NCBI RefSeq assembly: GCF_026262645.1
Contig: NZ_SHNO01000001.1
Span: 2,604,001 to 2,668,000, forward strand
Direction of reading: 5' to 3'
Length of the DNA: 64,000 bases
DNA from: Candidatus Marimicrobium litorale
GTDB lineage: Bacteria > Pseudomonadota > Gammaproteobacteria > Pseudomonadales > Halieaceae
Shown piece after piece: positions 1 through 9,039 of this stretch. A program made the translations under genes and the position numbers. The first letter of the stretch is position 1, and each line of letters starts with the position of its first letter. The notes below the pieces were generated by a model that saw only the letters and a list, made by a program, of their open reading frames with translations, made no database searches and was not told the origin of the DNA.

Positions 1-948
1 CTGTTCGATACAGGGCTGGGTAGTGTAAAGACGCTCCCAGTCTGCAGCGCTTCCTGGTTCTTGCGGATCAAGGCGCGCCCTCGAGACTGCCATGCGGAAG
101 CAGTCGTCCTCGCGATCCCAGACCTGGTGCGATACCAGCAACGCATCACTACCGTCCCCATCCCCATACTCTACGAGGATATCGGTGATCCGGAATTGCA
201 AGCCAGCAGGCTTCTTCTCGTAAAAAGTGTCGCGTCCTGCCAGCGGAGAGGACAGCTTCAGTGCGTCAGCGTGTAATTCATTGCCCTGCCCAGTCCAGTC
301 CAATCGATAGAAAAGACCGTTGGCAGTCGCCGCGATGAATCCTTCACCGTAGGGGGTAAGGGCGCCGCCCTCTGCTTCTGGCTGCTGGGGTACGACTTGC
401 TGTGTCTCCTTGTTGATCACATAGCGCGCAGAAATAATGCGCTCTGGTTCTGCCGGCGACTCTATCACCGGCCGTTGTAAAAACCAGCCATTCACTGCCA
501 CTACCAGCAGGAGTAATAAAGGCAACGAAAACATAAATATAAAGCGCGGCAACACAAGCGGGTATAACCCGAGCAGGATAGCGAGGCCAACAGAGCTGCC
601 AAGAATCCCGCGTGAAAAGGCCAGCTCCGGCAGGAGCAGCAGTACACATGCGCCCATTCCATAGCAAAGGATGCCACTCGCTACCGCCATGTAGAGGTTC
701 ACGCCCCGATCACCAGCGCAGGCAAGAAACAGAAGAAGTGCGTAGGAAATAGAGGTCGCACCCACCACATAGAAGGGAATCACCTCCTCCGCTGGCAATT
801 GCCAGACAGCAACACCAGGGTGCACAAGAGGTAAAAAAGTAAGCAACAGAGACGCGACGGTTAGTGACCAAAGGGCATAAGGAAGAAATAGCAGCGGGCG
901 CTTACCGACGCGTACCCTTGACACACGAACCAGAAGACCTGATGCCAT
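1..948 (-). CDS. Membrane-anchored PQQ/sugar-dehydrogenase-like protein (C-terminus off the window)
   Basis: An open frame of 316 codons runs from an ATG at 948 to the left edge without a stop, so the gene is partial. The first ~165 residues hold about five hydrophobic segments, including LLFLPYALW, YALLLFLAC and a long helix around FMFSLPLLLLL. A soluble part follows and ends in LYTTQPCIEQ. That ending, after a W-E-R-L block, recalls the start of the beta-propeller of Glc/sorbosone (aldose sugar) dehydrogenases, which act in the periplasm. The propeller itself is not in view, so the family call is an inference. The ATG lies only 7 bases after the stop of the upstream methyltransferase gene, with a GAGGTAG ribosome-binding site overlapping that stop. 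The two are probably cotranscribed. Confidence 0.6.
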   Translation of the reverse strand, partial: MASGLLVRVSRVRVGKRPLLFLPYALWSLTVASLLLTFLPLVHPGVAVWQLPAEEVIPFYVVGATSISYALLLFLACAGDRGVNLYMAVASGILCYGMGACVLLLLPELAFSRGILGSSVGLAILLGLYPLVLPRFIFMFSLPLLLLLVVAVNGWFLQRPVIESPAEPERIISARYVINKETQQVVPQQPEAEGGALTPYGEGFIAATANGLFYRLDWTGQGNELHADALKLSSPLAGRDTFYEKKPAGLQFRITDILVEYGDGDGSDALLVSHQVWDREDDCFRMAVSRARLDPQEPGSAADWERLYTTQPCIEQ

Positions 949-955
949 AAGCCCG

Positions 956-1978
956 CTACCTCGACCCGGCGGTGCGACGCGCCACAACCTGAAAGAATGG
1001 CCCAACCGCAAGCAGAACACCACGGGCGAGTCGAAAGGCTGCCAGCCAGTTGTAAAGTCGCGCGAGTGAGGCGCGACGCGGGGTAAAGTGCTCGATTTCC
1101 TCGGCAGGGATCTGCGGAACACTCAGCTCGAAAACCAGATCCTCATGACGGCGCAATTCCCGTGCCATTTCTCGGGTGCTCAGTAACACGGTGCCGTGAT
1201 AGTCCTGCTGACTGCGCCATCGCACGTAAGCATTCTGCCAGGAACGGGGCAACCAGCCCACGCCCCAGACGAATACGTGGGGCTCCGCAGCCAGACTAAA
1301 GCGGTTAGGGGTCGATAGCGCCATGTGGCCCCCGGGCTTGAGAACCCGCCGCGCCTCATCAAGGGTCTCTCGTACATTGCTTACGTGTTCGATGGAATCA
1401 AACATCACCACAGTGCCAAGGCAATCGCTCTCCATGGGTAACGCCTCTGCGTAGGCACAGGCCAGTCGCGCCACTCCACCATGAGACTCAATCATGTGTT
1501 TTGCCGCCACCAGCATCGTCATGGAGGCATCGATGCCTGCTGCGATCAACCCGCGATTAACCGCTTCCGCCAGTAGGCCGCCACTTCCGCAACCGATATC
1601 CAGAAAAACATCGCTATCTTGCGCGCAGAAGTCCAACCAGCCGTCAAACTGGCTGCTCAGGCGGCGCGGAGATTCCAGAATTTGCCGAACACGGAGAGCG
1701 CGCGTTGCGTCATCGTGCTCCGGCCGGTCGCAGAGTTTATCCATAACGCCTTCAAGCGATATGCCGCGACACGCCGCGGACAGCTTTCTGGCATCGCGCA
1801 GGTCATCATCTGCGTAGGTCAATACGCCGTCTCGAGACCGCAAGTCGGGTATGCCATCGCACGCCGGATAGATGACACCGCAGGACACGCAGCGTACCTG
1901 TTCATCTGACAGAAGCTCTATTCCACCTGCACAGGATGGACAGCACCACAGAGCCAGCGGCGACGACTCAACCCGCAC
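956..1978 (-). CDS. SAM-dependent methyltransferase with N-terminal zinc ribbon
   Basis: The 340-residue protein has two parts. Residues 13-33 form a CPSC...CVSC zinc ribbon followed by the typical YP-x-x-DGIPDL ending of Trm112-like caps. A class I methyltransferase domain starts at residue ~120, with the SAM-binding DIGCGSGG at 127-134, a later FDSIEHV and the post-motif RVLKPGGHMALSTPN. This is the UbiE/COQ5-like Methyltransf_11 type. The substrate cannot be read from sequence; relatives modify lipids, quinones or glycans. The start is a GTG at 1978 preceded by AAGGTGG at good spacing. It is the first gene of a two-gene unit with the membrane-anchored sugar-dehydrogenase-like gene downstream, so a role in cell-envelope sugar or glycolipid modification is possible but unproven. 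Confidence 0.85.
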   Translation of the reverse strand: MRVESSPLALWCCPSCAGGIELLSDEQVRCVSCGVIYPACDGIPDLRSRDGVLTYADDDLRDARKLSAACRGISLEGVMDKLCDRPEHDDATRALRVRQILESPRRLSSQFDGWLDFCAQDSDVFLDIGCGSGGLLAEAVNRGLIAAGIDASMTMLVAAKHMIESHGGVARLACAYAEALPMESDCLGTVVMFDSIEHVSNVRETLDEARRVLKPGGHMALSTPNRFSLAAEPHVFVWGVGWLPRSWQNAYVRWRSQQDYHGTVLLSTREMARELRRHEDLVFELSVPQIPAEEIEHFTPRRASLARLYNWLAAFRLARGVLLAVGPFFQVVARRTAGSR

Positions 1979-2162
1979 GTCGCTGCCACCTTGTCATTTG
2001 AACACCACACTCAGAATTTTCAATGAACCTTCCAGCGTTCCGCAAATTCACAGCCGGGGCAGAACCCGACACCCGCCACATAATACGTGGTGTTTATCGT
2101 TATTACATCTCCGTCGGGGCCTACGCTATGTTCAATCTCAGCTGACACCGATGTTAGCCGAT

Positions 2163-2600
2163 CTAGGATTGATTCACTCGACGAGCACGCATTGCGCCCA
2201 CAAGTATCAGCGCAAAGGCAATTATCGCCAGTGGCACGCCGAGCATGCCCGCGGAAGTGGCAATATTGTTGGCCAGCGAATCATCAAACTCGTAGCCTAG
2301 TGCTCCAGTGAGTGCGCGCATATAACCAAACACCGTGTTGCTGTAAGCCATACCTACCAGACAGTAAACGGTGATGTTGAGCTGAGTCCGCGTAAGGACT
2401 AACTTCGAGAGACACCCGGCAATAGCGAACAGCACTATGGCATTGATGAGAGGCTCCATGTGGGCAAGCTTCCAGCCGTCAATACTACCCTCAACCTGCC
2501 CCACTGCGACCATGCCAATCATGCCACCAGAAAAAAAAGCAGTAAACATGACGATGGCGCCATGCAGGCACAGTGTCGCCTCAGACGATTTTTTTTGCAT
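2163..2600 (-). CDS. Small four-helix membrane protein, styrene-oxide-isomerase-like
   Basis: A 145-residue protein with four hydrophobic segments. I chose the ATG at 2600 because AGAGGG precedes it at 7-8 bases; an upstream in-frame start adds only ten poor residues. The spacing of features recalls styrene oxide isomerase (StyC): an early HG in helix 1 (H13), a GW-x-x-AH motif at the start of helix 2 with H47 followed six residues later by N53, and a Y in helix 3 (FGY). In StyC the equivalent His ligates haem b, and the Asn and Tyr lie in the active site. That comparison is from memory and the overall identity looks low. If right, it would isomerise epoxides to aldehydes in the inner membrane. 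An alternative is an unrelated small membrane protein of unknown function. Confidence 0.6.
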   Translation of the reverse strand: MQKKSSEATLCLHGAIVMFTAFFSGGMIGMVAVGQVEGSIDGWKLAHMEPLINAIVLFAIAGCLSKLVLTRTQLNITVYCLVGMAYSNTVFGYMRALTGALGYEFDDSLANNIATSAGMLGVPLAIIAFALILVGAMRARRVNQS

Positions 2601-2684
2601 CAGACTACCCTCTTTGGGTGCTACAAACACGAAAACATCAACCCGAGTTTCGCCTCATTTGGCATTCCGAGGTGCTGCGACTAT

Positions 2685-2690
2685 ATTATA
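2685..2690 (-). promoter_or_regulatory. Possible -10 element upstream of the isomerase-like gene
   Basis: Read on the minus strand this is an exact TATAAT hexamer about 85 bases before the ATG at 2600. The expected -35 position at 17-base spacing has no good match, so this is only a candidate promoter. Confidence 0.3.
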
Positions 2691-2888
2691 GTGGTGGCTA
2701 TGAAATGACACGCCCGGGGGTAAGACATGGATATCACTTGTTCCTTGTTAGCAGCCGTGGCCCAGCGCAATGGCGCTGTCGCTGCACGGCATGAACACTG
2801 TTGATAAAGCAAAACACTACGACTTGATCCAAATATTAGGCAACCCTGCCTGATAACACCGCCCGGGATGGGCCTGAAGAGCGCGCCA

Positions 2889-4217
2889 ATGAAACATTAC
2901 CAAGGTGATTTTAACCCAAATCTTGCACTGCAGGATTTCGACCACCACCTGCTCGCTGAATACGGGCGGGATATTATGCTAGCCAACCATATTCACGACC
3001 GCAGCGCACTGCTGCCTGTCACGCTGAAATTCGGCATGGAGGTTCAGACGCAAATCGCCTGCGACGAGTGGATGAGTACCAGTCCTATCTACAATCACCG
3101 CAATCGCCAGTTTCTCGGAATAGAGGGCGATGACGTCAGTGTGGCTCTGAAGGGCTTGCAGGTCGATATTGGAGCGCCGCACAACTACCTGAATTTTCAT
3201 TACGAACTGGTGTCTCCAGTAGAGGGGTTTTTTTGGACCAGCACCTGCGGCCCGTTCAATCATGTCTATCGAATGTCAGGGGGCGATGAGTCAATGCAGA
3301 CGCAAATTTGCCACCATATGGAAGATCCAACCTTCGATGCCACCGTGATGGCGGTTAATCCGCAAATGCGCTGTCGACCCATTTTTCGCCCGCCAGTCGC
3401 GACCATACCGGAAACGGGTCCCTGCAAGTGGCGGGTAGCCATACAAGAAGACATCGGGTTGGTAGAGAACTGTCCGTTTCTCGATCAGACATCGAGCACC
3501 TTCGCAGCAAACTTCACCTTTGAATCGTTACCCCCCGAAGGTACTGGCCTTAGCGACTATAGCGGCGTTTTCAAGCGAGACTTCTGTCTTGAAGACCTCA
3601 GTCAGGGAACGCTGGCTACCCTGTGCAAGGAATTCATGTTGGATGTGTTTCTGCTGAACTATGCGTGCTACAACGCAATCGCGGAACGCCAGGGTGCTGA
3701 GCATATCGTGGCCATGGCGCAAGAGCAGTACCACCACCTGGCTCCAGTGACGGTGCATCGACTGCGCAACGCCTTCGGCATTAAGGGAGATGACATGGGT
3801 GCCGTGTTAAAAATACTACAGCTCAATCCGTTCACGCCCCATGACTACTTCGATGTGGGCTATGCACAAATCTCACCCGTTGAGGGCTTTGTATGGCTGA
3901 AAGATTGCGCCGGATACCGCGAGCCAATAAAACGGGGCATAGCCAGCCTCATGGTGGTAGATTCAGGTCAGCCGGGCTTCCACCGCCTGGCACAGGAAAT
4001 CAACCCACGGGCGATCGTACGCCCGGTGGAGGTCAGCGCTCTGAAGGATATTGCCGACACTCATGACATAAAGCTCGCGTGGCAAATTCGTATCGATACA
4101 GAGACGGCACCGGCAAGCCGCAGCGAATGGGCCGATATCACCGGCCAGGATATGTGGGATCATGATAATAGCCGCCATATTTACCTCTACGAGACATACG
4201 ACAAAGAGACAACCTAG
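2889..4217 (+). CDS. Uncharacterised protein made of two tandem ~220-residue repeats
   Basis: I do not recognise the family. The protein (442 residues from the ATG at 2889, preceded by GAAGAG) is an internal duplication. Residues ~76-116 carry FLGIEGDD...LKGLQ...PHNY...SPVEGFFW and residues ~296-336 carry AFGIKGDD...LKILQ...PHDY...SPVEGFVW, an offset of 220. Each copy also keeps a Cys shortly after the SPVEG motif (TSTCG / LKDCAG), then an NP-x(4)-RP element, and a closing beta-like strand. The repeated His and Cys could bind a ligand or metal. There is no signal peptide or membrane segment, so it is probably cytoplasmic. It sits 72 bases before a TonB-dependent receptor and may be cotranscribed with it. 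An earlier in-frame ATG at 2868 is less likely as the start. Confidence 0.8.
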   Translation: MKHYQGDFNPNLALQDFDHHLLAEYGRDIMLANHIHDRSALLPVTLKFGMEVQTQIACDEWMSTSPIYNHRNRQFLGIEGDDVSVALKGLQVDIGAPHNYLNFHYELVSPVEGFFWTSTCGPFNHVYRMSGGDESMQTQICHHMEDPTFDATVMAVNPQMRCRPIFRPPVATIPETGPCKWRVAIQEDIGLVENCPFLDQTSSTFAANFTFESLPPEGTGLSDYSGVFKRDFCLEDLSQGTLATLCKEFMLDVFLLNYACYNAIAERQGAEHIVAMAQEQYHHLAPVTVHRLRNAFGIKGDDMGAVLKILQLNPFTPHDYFDVGYAQISPVEGFVWLKDCAGYREPIKRGIASLMVVDSGQPGFHRLAQEINPRAIVRPVEVSALKDIADTHDIKLAWQIRIDTETAPASRSEWADITGQDMWDHDNSRHIYLYETYDKETT

Positions 4218-4289
4218 TGCCTTGTGCAAGAAACAACCCATCGCCTCGCGCACACTACAAGCCGGCCCGCAAAAATGAGAACCTGCGCT

Positions 4290-6728
4290 ATGACTGACTT
4301 CATGCACTACCATCGACCACACGCCCTGCTGCAAACTCTGACGGCTGCGGCAGTGCTTACTTTACTTCCACCCCCTCATCCGGTGTTCGCAAGTACGGCA
4401 TTGGAGGAAGTCGTCGTCACCGCCCGTAAACGGCAAGAGAGTTTGCAGGAAACGCCTATCGCCATTACTGCATTCAGCGCTGATGCATTGCGCGAGGGCC
4501 AAATCAACAACATCTCTGACCTGACCAACAATGTTCCGGGCCTCACTCGCCAAGAGGGAGACAAGCGCGCCAATCTCAGTATTCGCGGCATCGGTACACG
4601 TCTCAGCCAGATCACTGCTGATCCGGGTGTTGGTGTGTATGTCGACTCCATCTATATGCCGCGCAACGATTCACAGCTGGTGGACGTGTTGAATATGGAG
4701 TCGGTGCAGGTGTTGCGCGGCCCGCAGGGCACCTTGTTCGGGAAGAATACCGCTGGAGGGGCGATCCTCCTCACAACCAGGAAACCCTCGGAAACATTTG
4801 AGGGTTTCGCCAGTGTCAATTTAGGCGACCGAAGCCGACAGTTTTTTCGTTTCGGCGTGAGCGGTCCTATCTGGCAAGATACCCTCTCTGGCGGTATCCA
4901 ACTGGATCGCCGCAAGGAAGACGGCTATCGCGACGATGCTTTCACGGGCCAGGACTATGGTGATGTCGACCGCAAATCTGCACTCGGTCAGCTGCGTTAC
5001 CAGAGTGACGTCCTTACCGCCGACTTGATGTATTTTTACGGTAAGGTAGAAGAACACACCTCGCCGGTGAACTGCTTCTTCGTGCAACGCTCACAACTGC
5101 AAGCGTTCACTGCGCCTGGCCAATCCGCAGGCTACGATGAACTGTGCGAGCGCAGCGAAAGCCTGCTGGACGATGAGAAAGTCATTATGGACCGCTCACC
5201 TTTGGTCTATGAAATTACCAGCCAGCTAGGTGGCGCTACACTCGCCTGGGATCTGAACGACTTTACGGTGAAAAGCATCACTGGCTATTTGTACCAGGAT
5301 GATATCGATCTTGCATCACAGGATATTGACGGCACAGATCTTTACACTCTCAACAATGCCTATGAGTATCGACGGCAACTGGCGGGTAATGGCATCGCGT
5401 CGGATGACGAGACCCGAAAGTTTTTCTCCCAGGAGTTCCAGTTACTCGGCGGCGCTTTCGATGAGTTTCTGGAGTATACCGTGGGTCTTTATTACTCAAA
5501 CGAAAACATTGACAACAATCCGGGAGGTAACATGATTGGCCCGGGAGGGTGGCTCGGCGCGACGCTGCCAGACGGGAACGTAGCACTATCACCCCCCGCC
5601 ATTTCTTTCCGCGAAGCGGTAATTCGCGATTTTGAGAACACCTCTGCCGCAGCTTTCGGGCAGGCAATACTCAATCTTTCTGATACCTGGCAACTGACCC
5701 TCGGGGGCAGGTTCCATTGGGAAGAAAAGAAAGCAGCACAGGTTAATTATAGCTCGGACAGCGATCTCGCATCGGGGCCGCCGTTAACTCGGGCAGATTT
5801 CGATGCTCTGCAGAACTATCTGCACCCCATCATCATCGATCCTGAAATCCCTGGCGACGAGGGCAAGGAGGACTGGACCGAATTCAATCCGGCCGCCACC
5901 CTGACCATGTTCGCGCCGGACGCCTGGTACGGGGAGACGTTTAACGGAGGCATTTTTTATGCCAGCGCCAAGAACGGTTTCAAGGCTGGCGGCTTCTCGC
6001 CATTTGGAGATCAGTTTCTACCCTTCGATCCGGAAGAGGTGTGGACCTACGAACTTGGCTACAAGCTCGATTTTCTCAGTAGTAAATTACGATTGAACGG
6101 TGCTCTCTATTACTCAGACTATGATGATATACAGATCAACGTCACCCGGAATTTTCCCGACCCTAATGGAATCGACCGCACCGAAAACGGTATCGCAAAC
6201 GCCGGCAAGGCAACACTCAAGGGAGGGGAGTTGGAAATAAGTGCCATGCCCGTTGAAGGACTGCTCCTGAATGCCAGTGCCAGCTATACCGACGCGGAAT
6301 ACGACGAATTCAAAGACCTCGCCCCGCAACTCGACGGCTCCCAGCTTGTCATTGATCGTAGTGATGAGGATTTCGCCTATATTCCAAAGTGGACGTGGTC
6401 TCTCATCGCACAGTACGAGTGGCAGACCGAATTAGGGGCAATCACACCCCGGGTTCATGGCTATTATATGGGTTCAGTATTCATCGGGCTGGACCCGGCA
6501 TCTGCGCAGACGCCTGAGGCCTATGTTGACTCTTACAAGGTGTGGAACTTTCGTCTGGCATTCCAGCCGCTCGCTCTGGAGAACGTAGAACTGGCAGCCT
6601 ATGTAAATAATTTTACAGATGAGAACTACTTCGGTTCCGGCGTGGCCTCAATAGAAGGCGTTGGATCGGTCACTCTGCGTCCGGGACAACAGCGCTCTTA
6701 TGGCGTCGAACTCTACTATACCTGGTAG
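4290..6728 (+). CDS. TonB-dependent outer-membrane receptor
   Basis: The protein is about 812 residues from the ATG at 4290. It has a signal peptide (LQTLTAAAVLTLLP, cleavage after ...VFAS), then a TonB box LEEVVVTARKR at ~38-48. A plug domain follows with ISDLTNNVPGLT, IRGIGTR and VLRGPQGTLFGKNTAGGAI, and then a 22-strand barrel ending in an aromatic residue (YYTW). The VVVTARKR box with the PIAITAFSADAL segment is typical of the large receptor class of marine gammaproteobacteria and sphingomonads, which import hydrophobic or carbohydrate substrates. No TonB, ExbB or ExbD is nearby. An in-frame ATG at 4224 adds 22 residues that do not resemble a signal peptide n-region. The substrate is unknown; the neighbouring duplicated protein gives no hint. 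Confidence 0.93.
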   Translation: MTDFMHYHRPHALLQTLTAAAVLTLLPPPHPVFASTALEEVVVTARKRQESLQETPIAITAFSADALREGQINNISDLTNNVPGLTRQEGDKRANLSIRGIGTRLSQITADPGVGVYVDSIYMPRNDSQLVDVLNMESVQVLRGPQGTLFGKNTAGGAILLTTRKPSETFEGFASVNLGDRSRQFFRFGVSGPIWQDTLSGGIQLDRRKEDGYRDDAFTGQDYGDVDRKSALGQLRYQSDVLTADLMYFYGKVEEHTSPVNCFFVQRSQLQAFTAPGQSAGYDELCERSESLLDDEKVIMDRSPLVYEITSQLGGATLAWDLNDFTVKSITGYLYQDDIDLASQDIDGTDLYTLNNAYEYRRQLAGNGIASDDETRKFFSQEFQLLGGAFDEFLEYTVGLYYSNENIDNNPGGNMIGPGGWLGATLPDGNVALSPPAISFREAVIRDFENTSAAAFGQAILNLSDTWQLTLGGRFHWEEKKAAQVNYSSDSDLASGPPLTRADFDALQNYLHPIIIDPEIPGDEGKEDWTEFNPAATLTMFAPDAWYGETFNGGIFYASAKNGFKAGGFSPFGDQFLPFDPEEVWTYELGYKLDFLSSKLRLNGALYYSDYDDIQINVTRNFPDPNGIDRTENGIANAGKATLKGGELEISAMPVEGLLLNASASYTDAEYDEFKDLAPQLDGSQLVIDRSDEDFAYIPKWTWSLIAQYEWQTELGAITPRVHGYYMGSVFIGLDPASAQTPEAYVDSYKVWNFRLAFQPLALENVELAAYVNNFTDENYFGSGVASIEGVGSVTLRPGQQRSYGVELYYTW

Positions 6729-6870
6729 GCTTTCCCTCAAAAGAAAGTCAGGTCATCTCACTCGTTTTCATCGCTTGTTGTGACATGTTCGCCGCTGTGA
6801 CGCATCACGCAACCACTGCCTACCGACGAATTTTAAACCTGTCTTGTACTGCCAAGTGGGGCTGGGAGAT

Positions 6871-6947
<77 letters not shown>

Positions 6948-6974
6948 ATGATGTGCTTTCTGACGACGGGGCGC

Positions 6975-7003
6975 ATTATAAGTCCCGACGCTGTTTTGCT
7001 CAA
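6975..7003 (-). promoter_or_regulatory. Sigma-70 promoter of the tRNA-Val gene
   Basis: On the minus strand TTGAGC (7003-6998) is followed after exactly 17 bases by TATAAT (6980-6975). The next bases are the GC-rich stretch GCGCCCCG, the discriminator type seen in stable-RNA promoters under stringent control. Transcription would start near 6968, about 20 bases before the mature tRNA end. Confidence 0.75.
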
Positions 7004-7047
7004 CTTCTCATTAATGCCATGATTGAGGGCTGACGCCTAGGGGCAGC

Positions 7048-7929
7048 ATGGACTGGCAGACACTGCAACATTCTCTTTCTGCGGCGCTGAACTGCCGGTT
7101 CACCGTCCGTGCTGCTCACGCCGTGAGCGGTGGCTGCATCAACGAGACATTCTGTCTGCAAGACGGTCGTCAGCGTGTGTTTGCAAAAATAAACCATACC
7201 AACAAGGAAGATCTGTTCGTGGCCGAGGCTGCCAGCCTGATCGCTATACGGGCAGCGGGCGCAATCACGGCCCCAAGACCCCTGTGCACCGGCAGTGACG
7301 GGGCACATAGCTGGCTGGTGATGGAATTCCTGGCCCTCGAGTCGCAATCATGCGGGGACGAGGCCCAGCTCGGAGAACGCCTGGCCGAGCTGCACCGCCA
7401 CTGCGGCGATACCTTCGGGTTTCACCGCGATAACTATATTGGCGAAACCCGCCAATCCAACGAAAGAAACACTGATTGGTGCGATTTTTTCCGCGAGCAG
7501 CGGCTGGGCGTCCAGCTTGATCTCGCGCGACGAAATGGCGCGTCCGGCAGGCTTATCGACTGCGGCAGGCGCCTGCAGTCCGAGGTTCACGCCTTCTTTA
7601 TCGACTACCGGCCAGAGCCATCACTGCTTCACGGTGACCTTTGGAACGGCAATACAGGCACTATCGCAAAAGGAGAGCCCGTCATCTTTGACCCTGCGGC
7701 CTATTTCGGCGACCGGGAGGCTGACCTGGCCATGACCGAGCTGTTTGGCGGTTTTAGTGAGCGGTTTTACCAGTCCTATAGGCAGTCCTGGTCACTTGAT
7801 CCCGGCTACGAGACGCGTAAAGTGCTGTACAACTTGTATCACATCCTGAACCACTACAACCTGTTCGGTGGCGGTTATGCAGAACAGGCACAGGGCATGA
7901 TAGACCGCCTGCTAGCAGCGCTATCCTGA
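7048..7929 (+). CDS. Fructosamine kinase family protein
   Basis: A 293-residue protein of the FN3K/YniA family with aminoglycoside-phosphotransferase fold. Visible motifs are SGGCINETF near residue 28, VFAKIN (ATP-binding lysine, ~45-49), YIGETRQSN (~130), the catalytic loop HGDLWNGN (195-202) and the metal-binding FDPAAYFGDREADLAM (214-229). Length is normal for the family. Bacterial members phosphorylate fructosamines or ribulosamines, starting deglycation, or act on unknown small substrates. The ATG at 7048 is the first in frame. It is followed after 24 bases by the luciferase-like oxidoreductase, so the two may share a transcript, although no common pathway is obvious. Confidence 0.9.
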   Translation: MDWQTLQHSLSAALNCRFTVRAAHAVSGGCINETFCLQDGRQRVFAKINHTNKEDLFVAEAASLIAIRAAGAITAPRPLCTGSDGAHSWLVMEFLALESQSCGDEAQLGERLAELHRHCGDTFGFHRDNYIGETRQSNERNTDWCDFFREQRLGVQLDLARRNGASGRLIDCGRRLQSEVHAFFIDYRPEPSLLHGDLWNGNTGTIAKGEPVIFDPAAYFGDREADLAMTELFGGFSERFYQSYRQSWSLDPGYETRKVLYNLYHILNHYNLFGGGYAEQAQGMIDRLLAALS

Positions 7930-7953
7930 TGGGATTCTTTGGGAGAATAACTG

Positions 7954-8964
7954 GTGAAAGTCAGCGGAATGCTGGGTGCCGACCTGGATAGTGCGCCAGT
8001 GGCGATTGCCGAGCTGGAGGAGCGCGGCTACGATGCTGCTTTCTCCGCGGAAATCAACAACGACCCGTTCTTCCCACTGGTACTCGCAGCAGAACACAGC
8101 AGCCGCATAAAGCTGACCACTTCCATCAGTGTTGCCTTCGCCCGCAACCCGATGACCATGGCCAATCTGGGCTGGGATCTCAATCACTACTGTCGCGGCC
8201 GCTTCACTGTCGGGCTGGGCTCACAGATCAAACCTCACATCACCCGGCGCTTCTCCATGCCGTGGTCAAAACCGGCCGCGCGCATGCGCGAATTTATTCT
8301 CGCCATGCAGGAGATCTGGCGCTGCTGGGAGACTGGGGAAACGCTTGGTTTCAACGGCGAATTTTATCGCCACGACCTGATGACGCCAATGTTTACGCCG
8401 CGAAAAAGTGATTTCGGCGGGCCGGGCATCAACCTTGCCGCAGTGGGCCCCCTGATGACAGAAGTTGCTGGAGAAGTCGCCAATGGGGTGATCTCGCATG
8501 GCTTCACCACCGTAGAGTATTTGCAGCGCGTAACAATCCCCGCTGTCGAACGGGGGCTGGTGAAGTCCGGGCGCGATCGCGCTGATTTCGATATTAGCGT
8601 GCCGGCCATGGTCGTCGCGGGGGCGACGGAAGAAGCTTTTGAAGAGTCTCGCCGGTCAATCCGGGCACAACTCGGCTTTTATGCCTCAACACCCGCCTAC
8701 CGGCCGGTGCTTGAGCTACACGGCTGGGGCGATTTGCAGGGCGAGGCCAATCAGTTAACCCGTGAGGACCGCTGGGATGATCTGGGCGCTCTTATCACAG
8801 ACGAGATTCTCAATACCTTCGCACTGGTGTCAGAGGATATCGATCAGGTGCCCTCGCTACTGAAGCAGCGCTTTGGCGGTCTGGTAGACACCTGGATGTG
8901 CACGGTAGATACGGGCGAACCAGCGCGACAAAAAAAATTCATCAAAGCGATACAAAGTCATTAG
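7954..8964 (+). CDS. LLM-class flavin/F420-dependent oxidoreductase
   Basis: A 336-residue TIM-barrel protein of the bacterial luciferase-like monooxygenase class. The start is a GTG at 7954 with GGGAG upstream. N-terminal DSAPVAIAELEERGYDAAF, the LTTSISVAFARNPMTMANLGWDL strand, GRFTVGLGSQ and the later NLAAVGPLMTEVAGEVANGVI are family hallmarks. They resemble the TIGR03617 subgroup, whose members are predicted to use F420. In actinobacteria such proteins occur in lipid and steroid catabolism. Here it lies 75 bases before two acyl-CoA dehydrogenase genes, suggesting a role in the oxidation of acyl-CoA intermediates. Whether this host makes F420 or the enzyme uses FMN cannot be told from this window. 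Confidence 0.85.
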   Translation: MKVSGMLGADLDSAPVAIAELEERGYDAAFSAEINNDPFFPLVLAAEHSSRIKLTTSISVAFARNPMTMANLGWDLNHYCRGRFTVGLGSQIKPHITRRFSMPWSKPAARMREFILAMQEIWRCWETGETLGFNGEFYRHDLMTPMFTPRKSDFGGPGINLAAVGPLMTEVAGEVANGVISHGFTTVEYLQRVTIPAVERGLVKSGRDRADFDISVPAMVVAGATEEAFEESRRSIRAQLGFYASTPAYRPVLELHGWGDLQGEANQLTREDRWDDLGALITDEILNTFALVSEDIDQVPSLLKQRFGGLVDTWMCTVDTGEPARQKKFIKAIQSH

Positions 8965-9039
8965 ACACGCTAGAGGGTCAAGCGAAAGCAGATCACGTCT
9001 CCACCCGGTGGGCGAGTCATCATAACGAGGAACAGCTGT

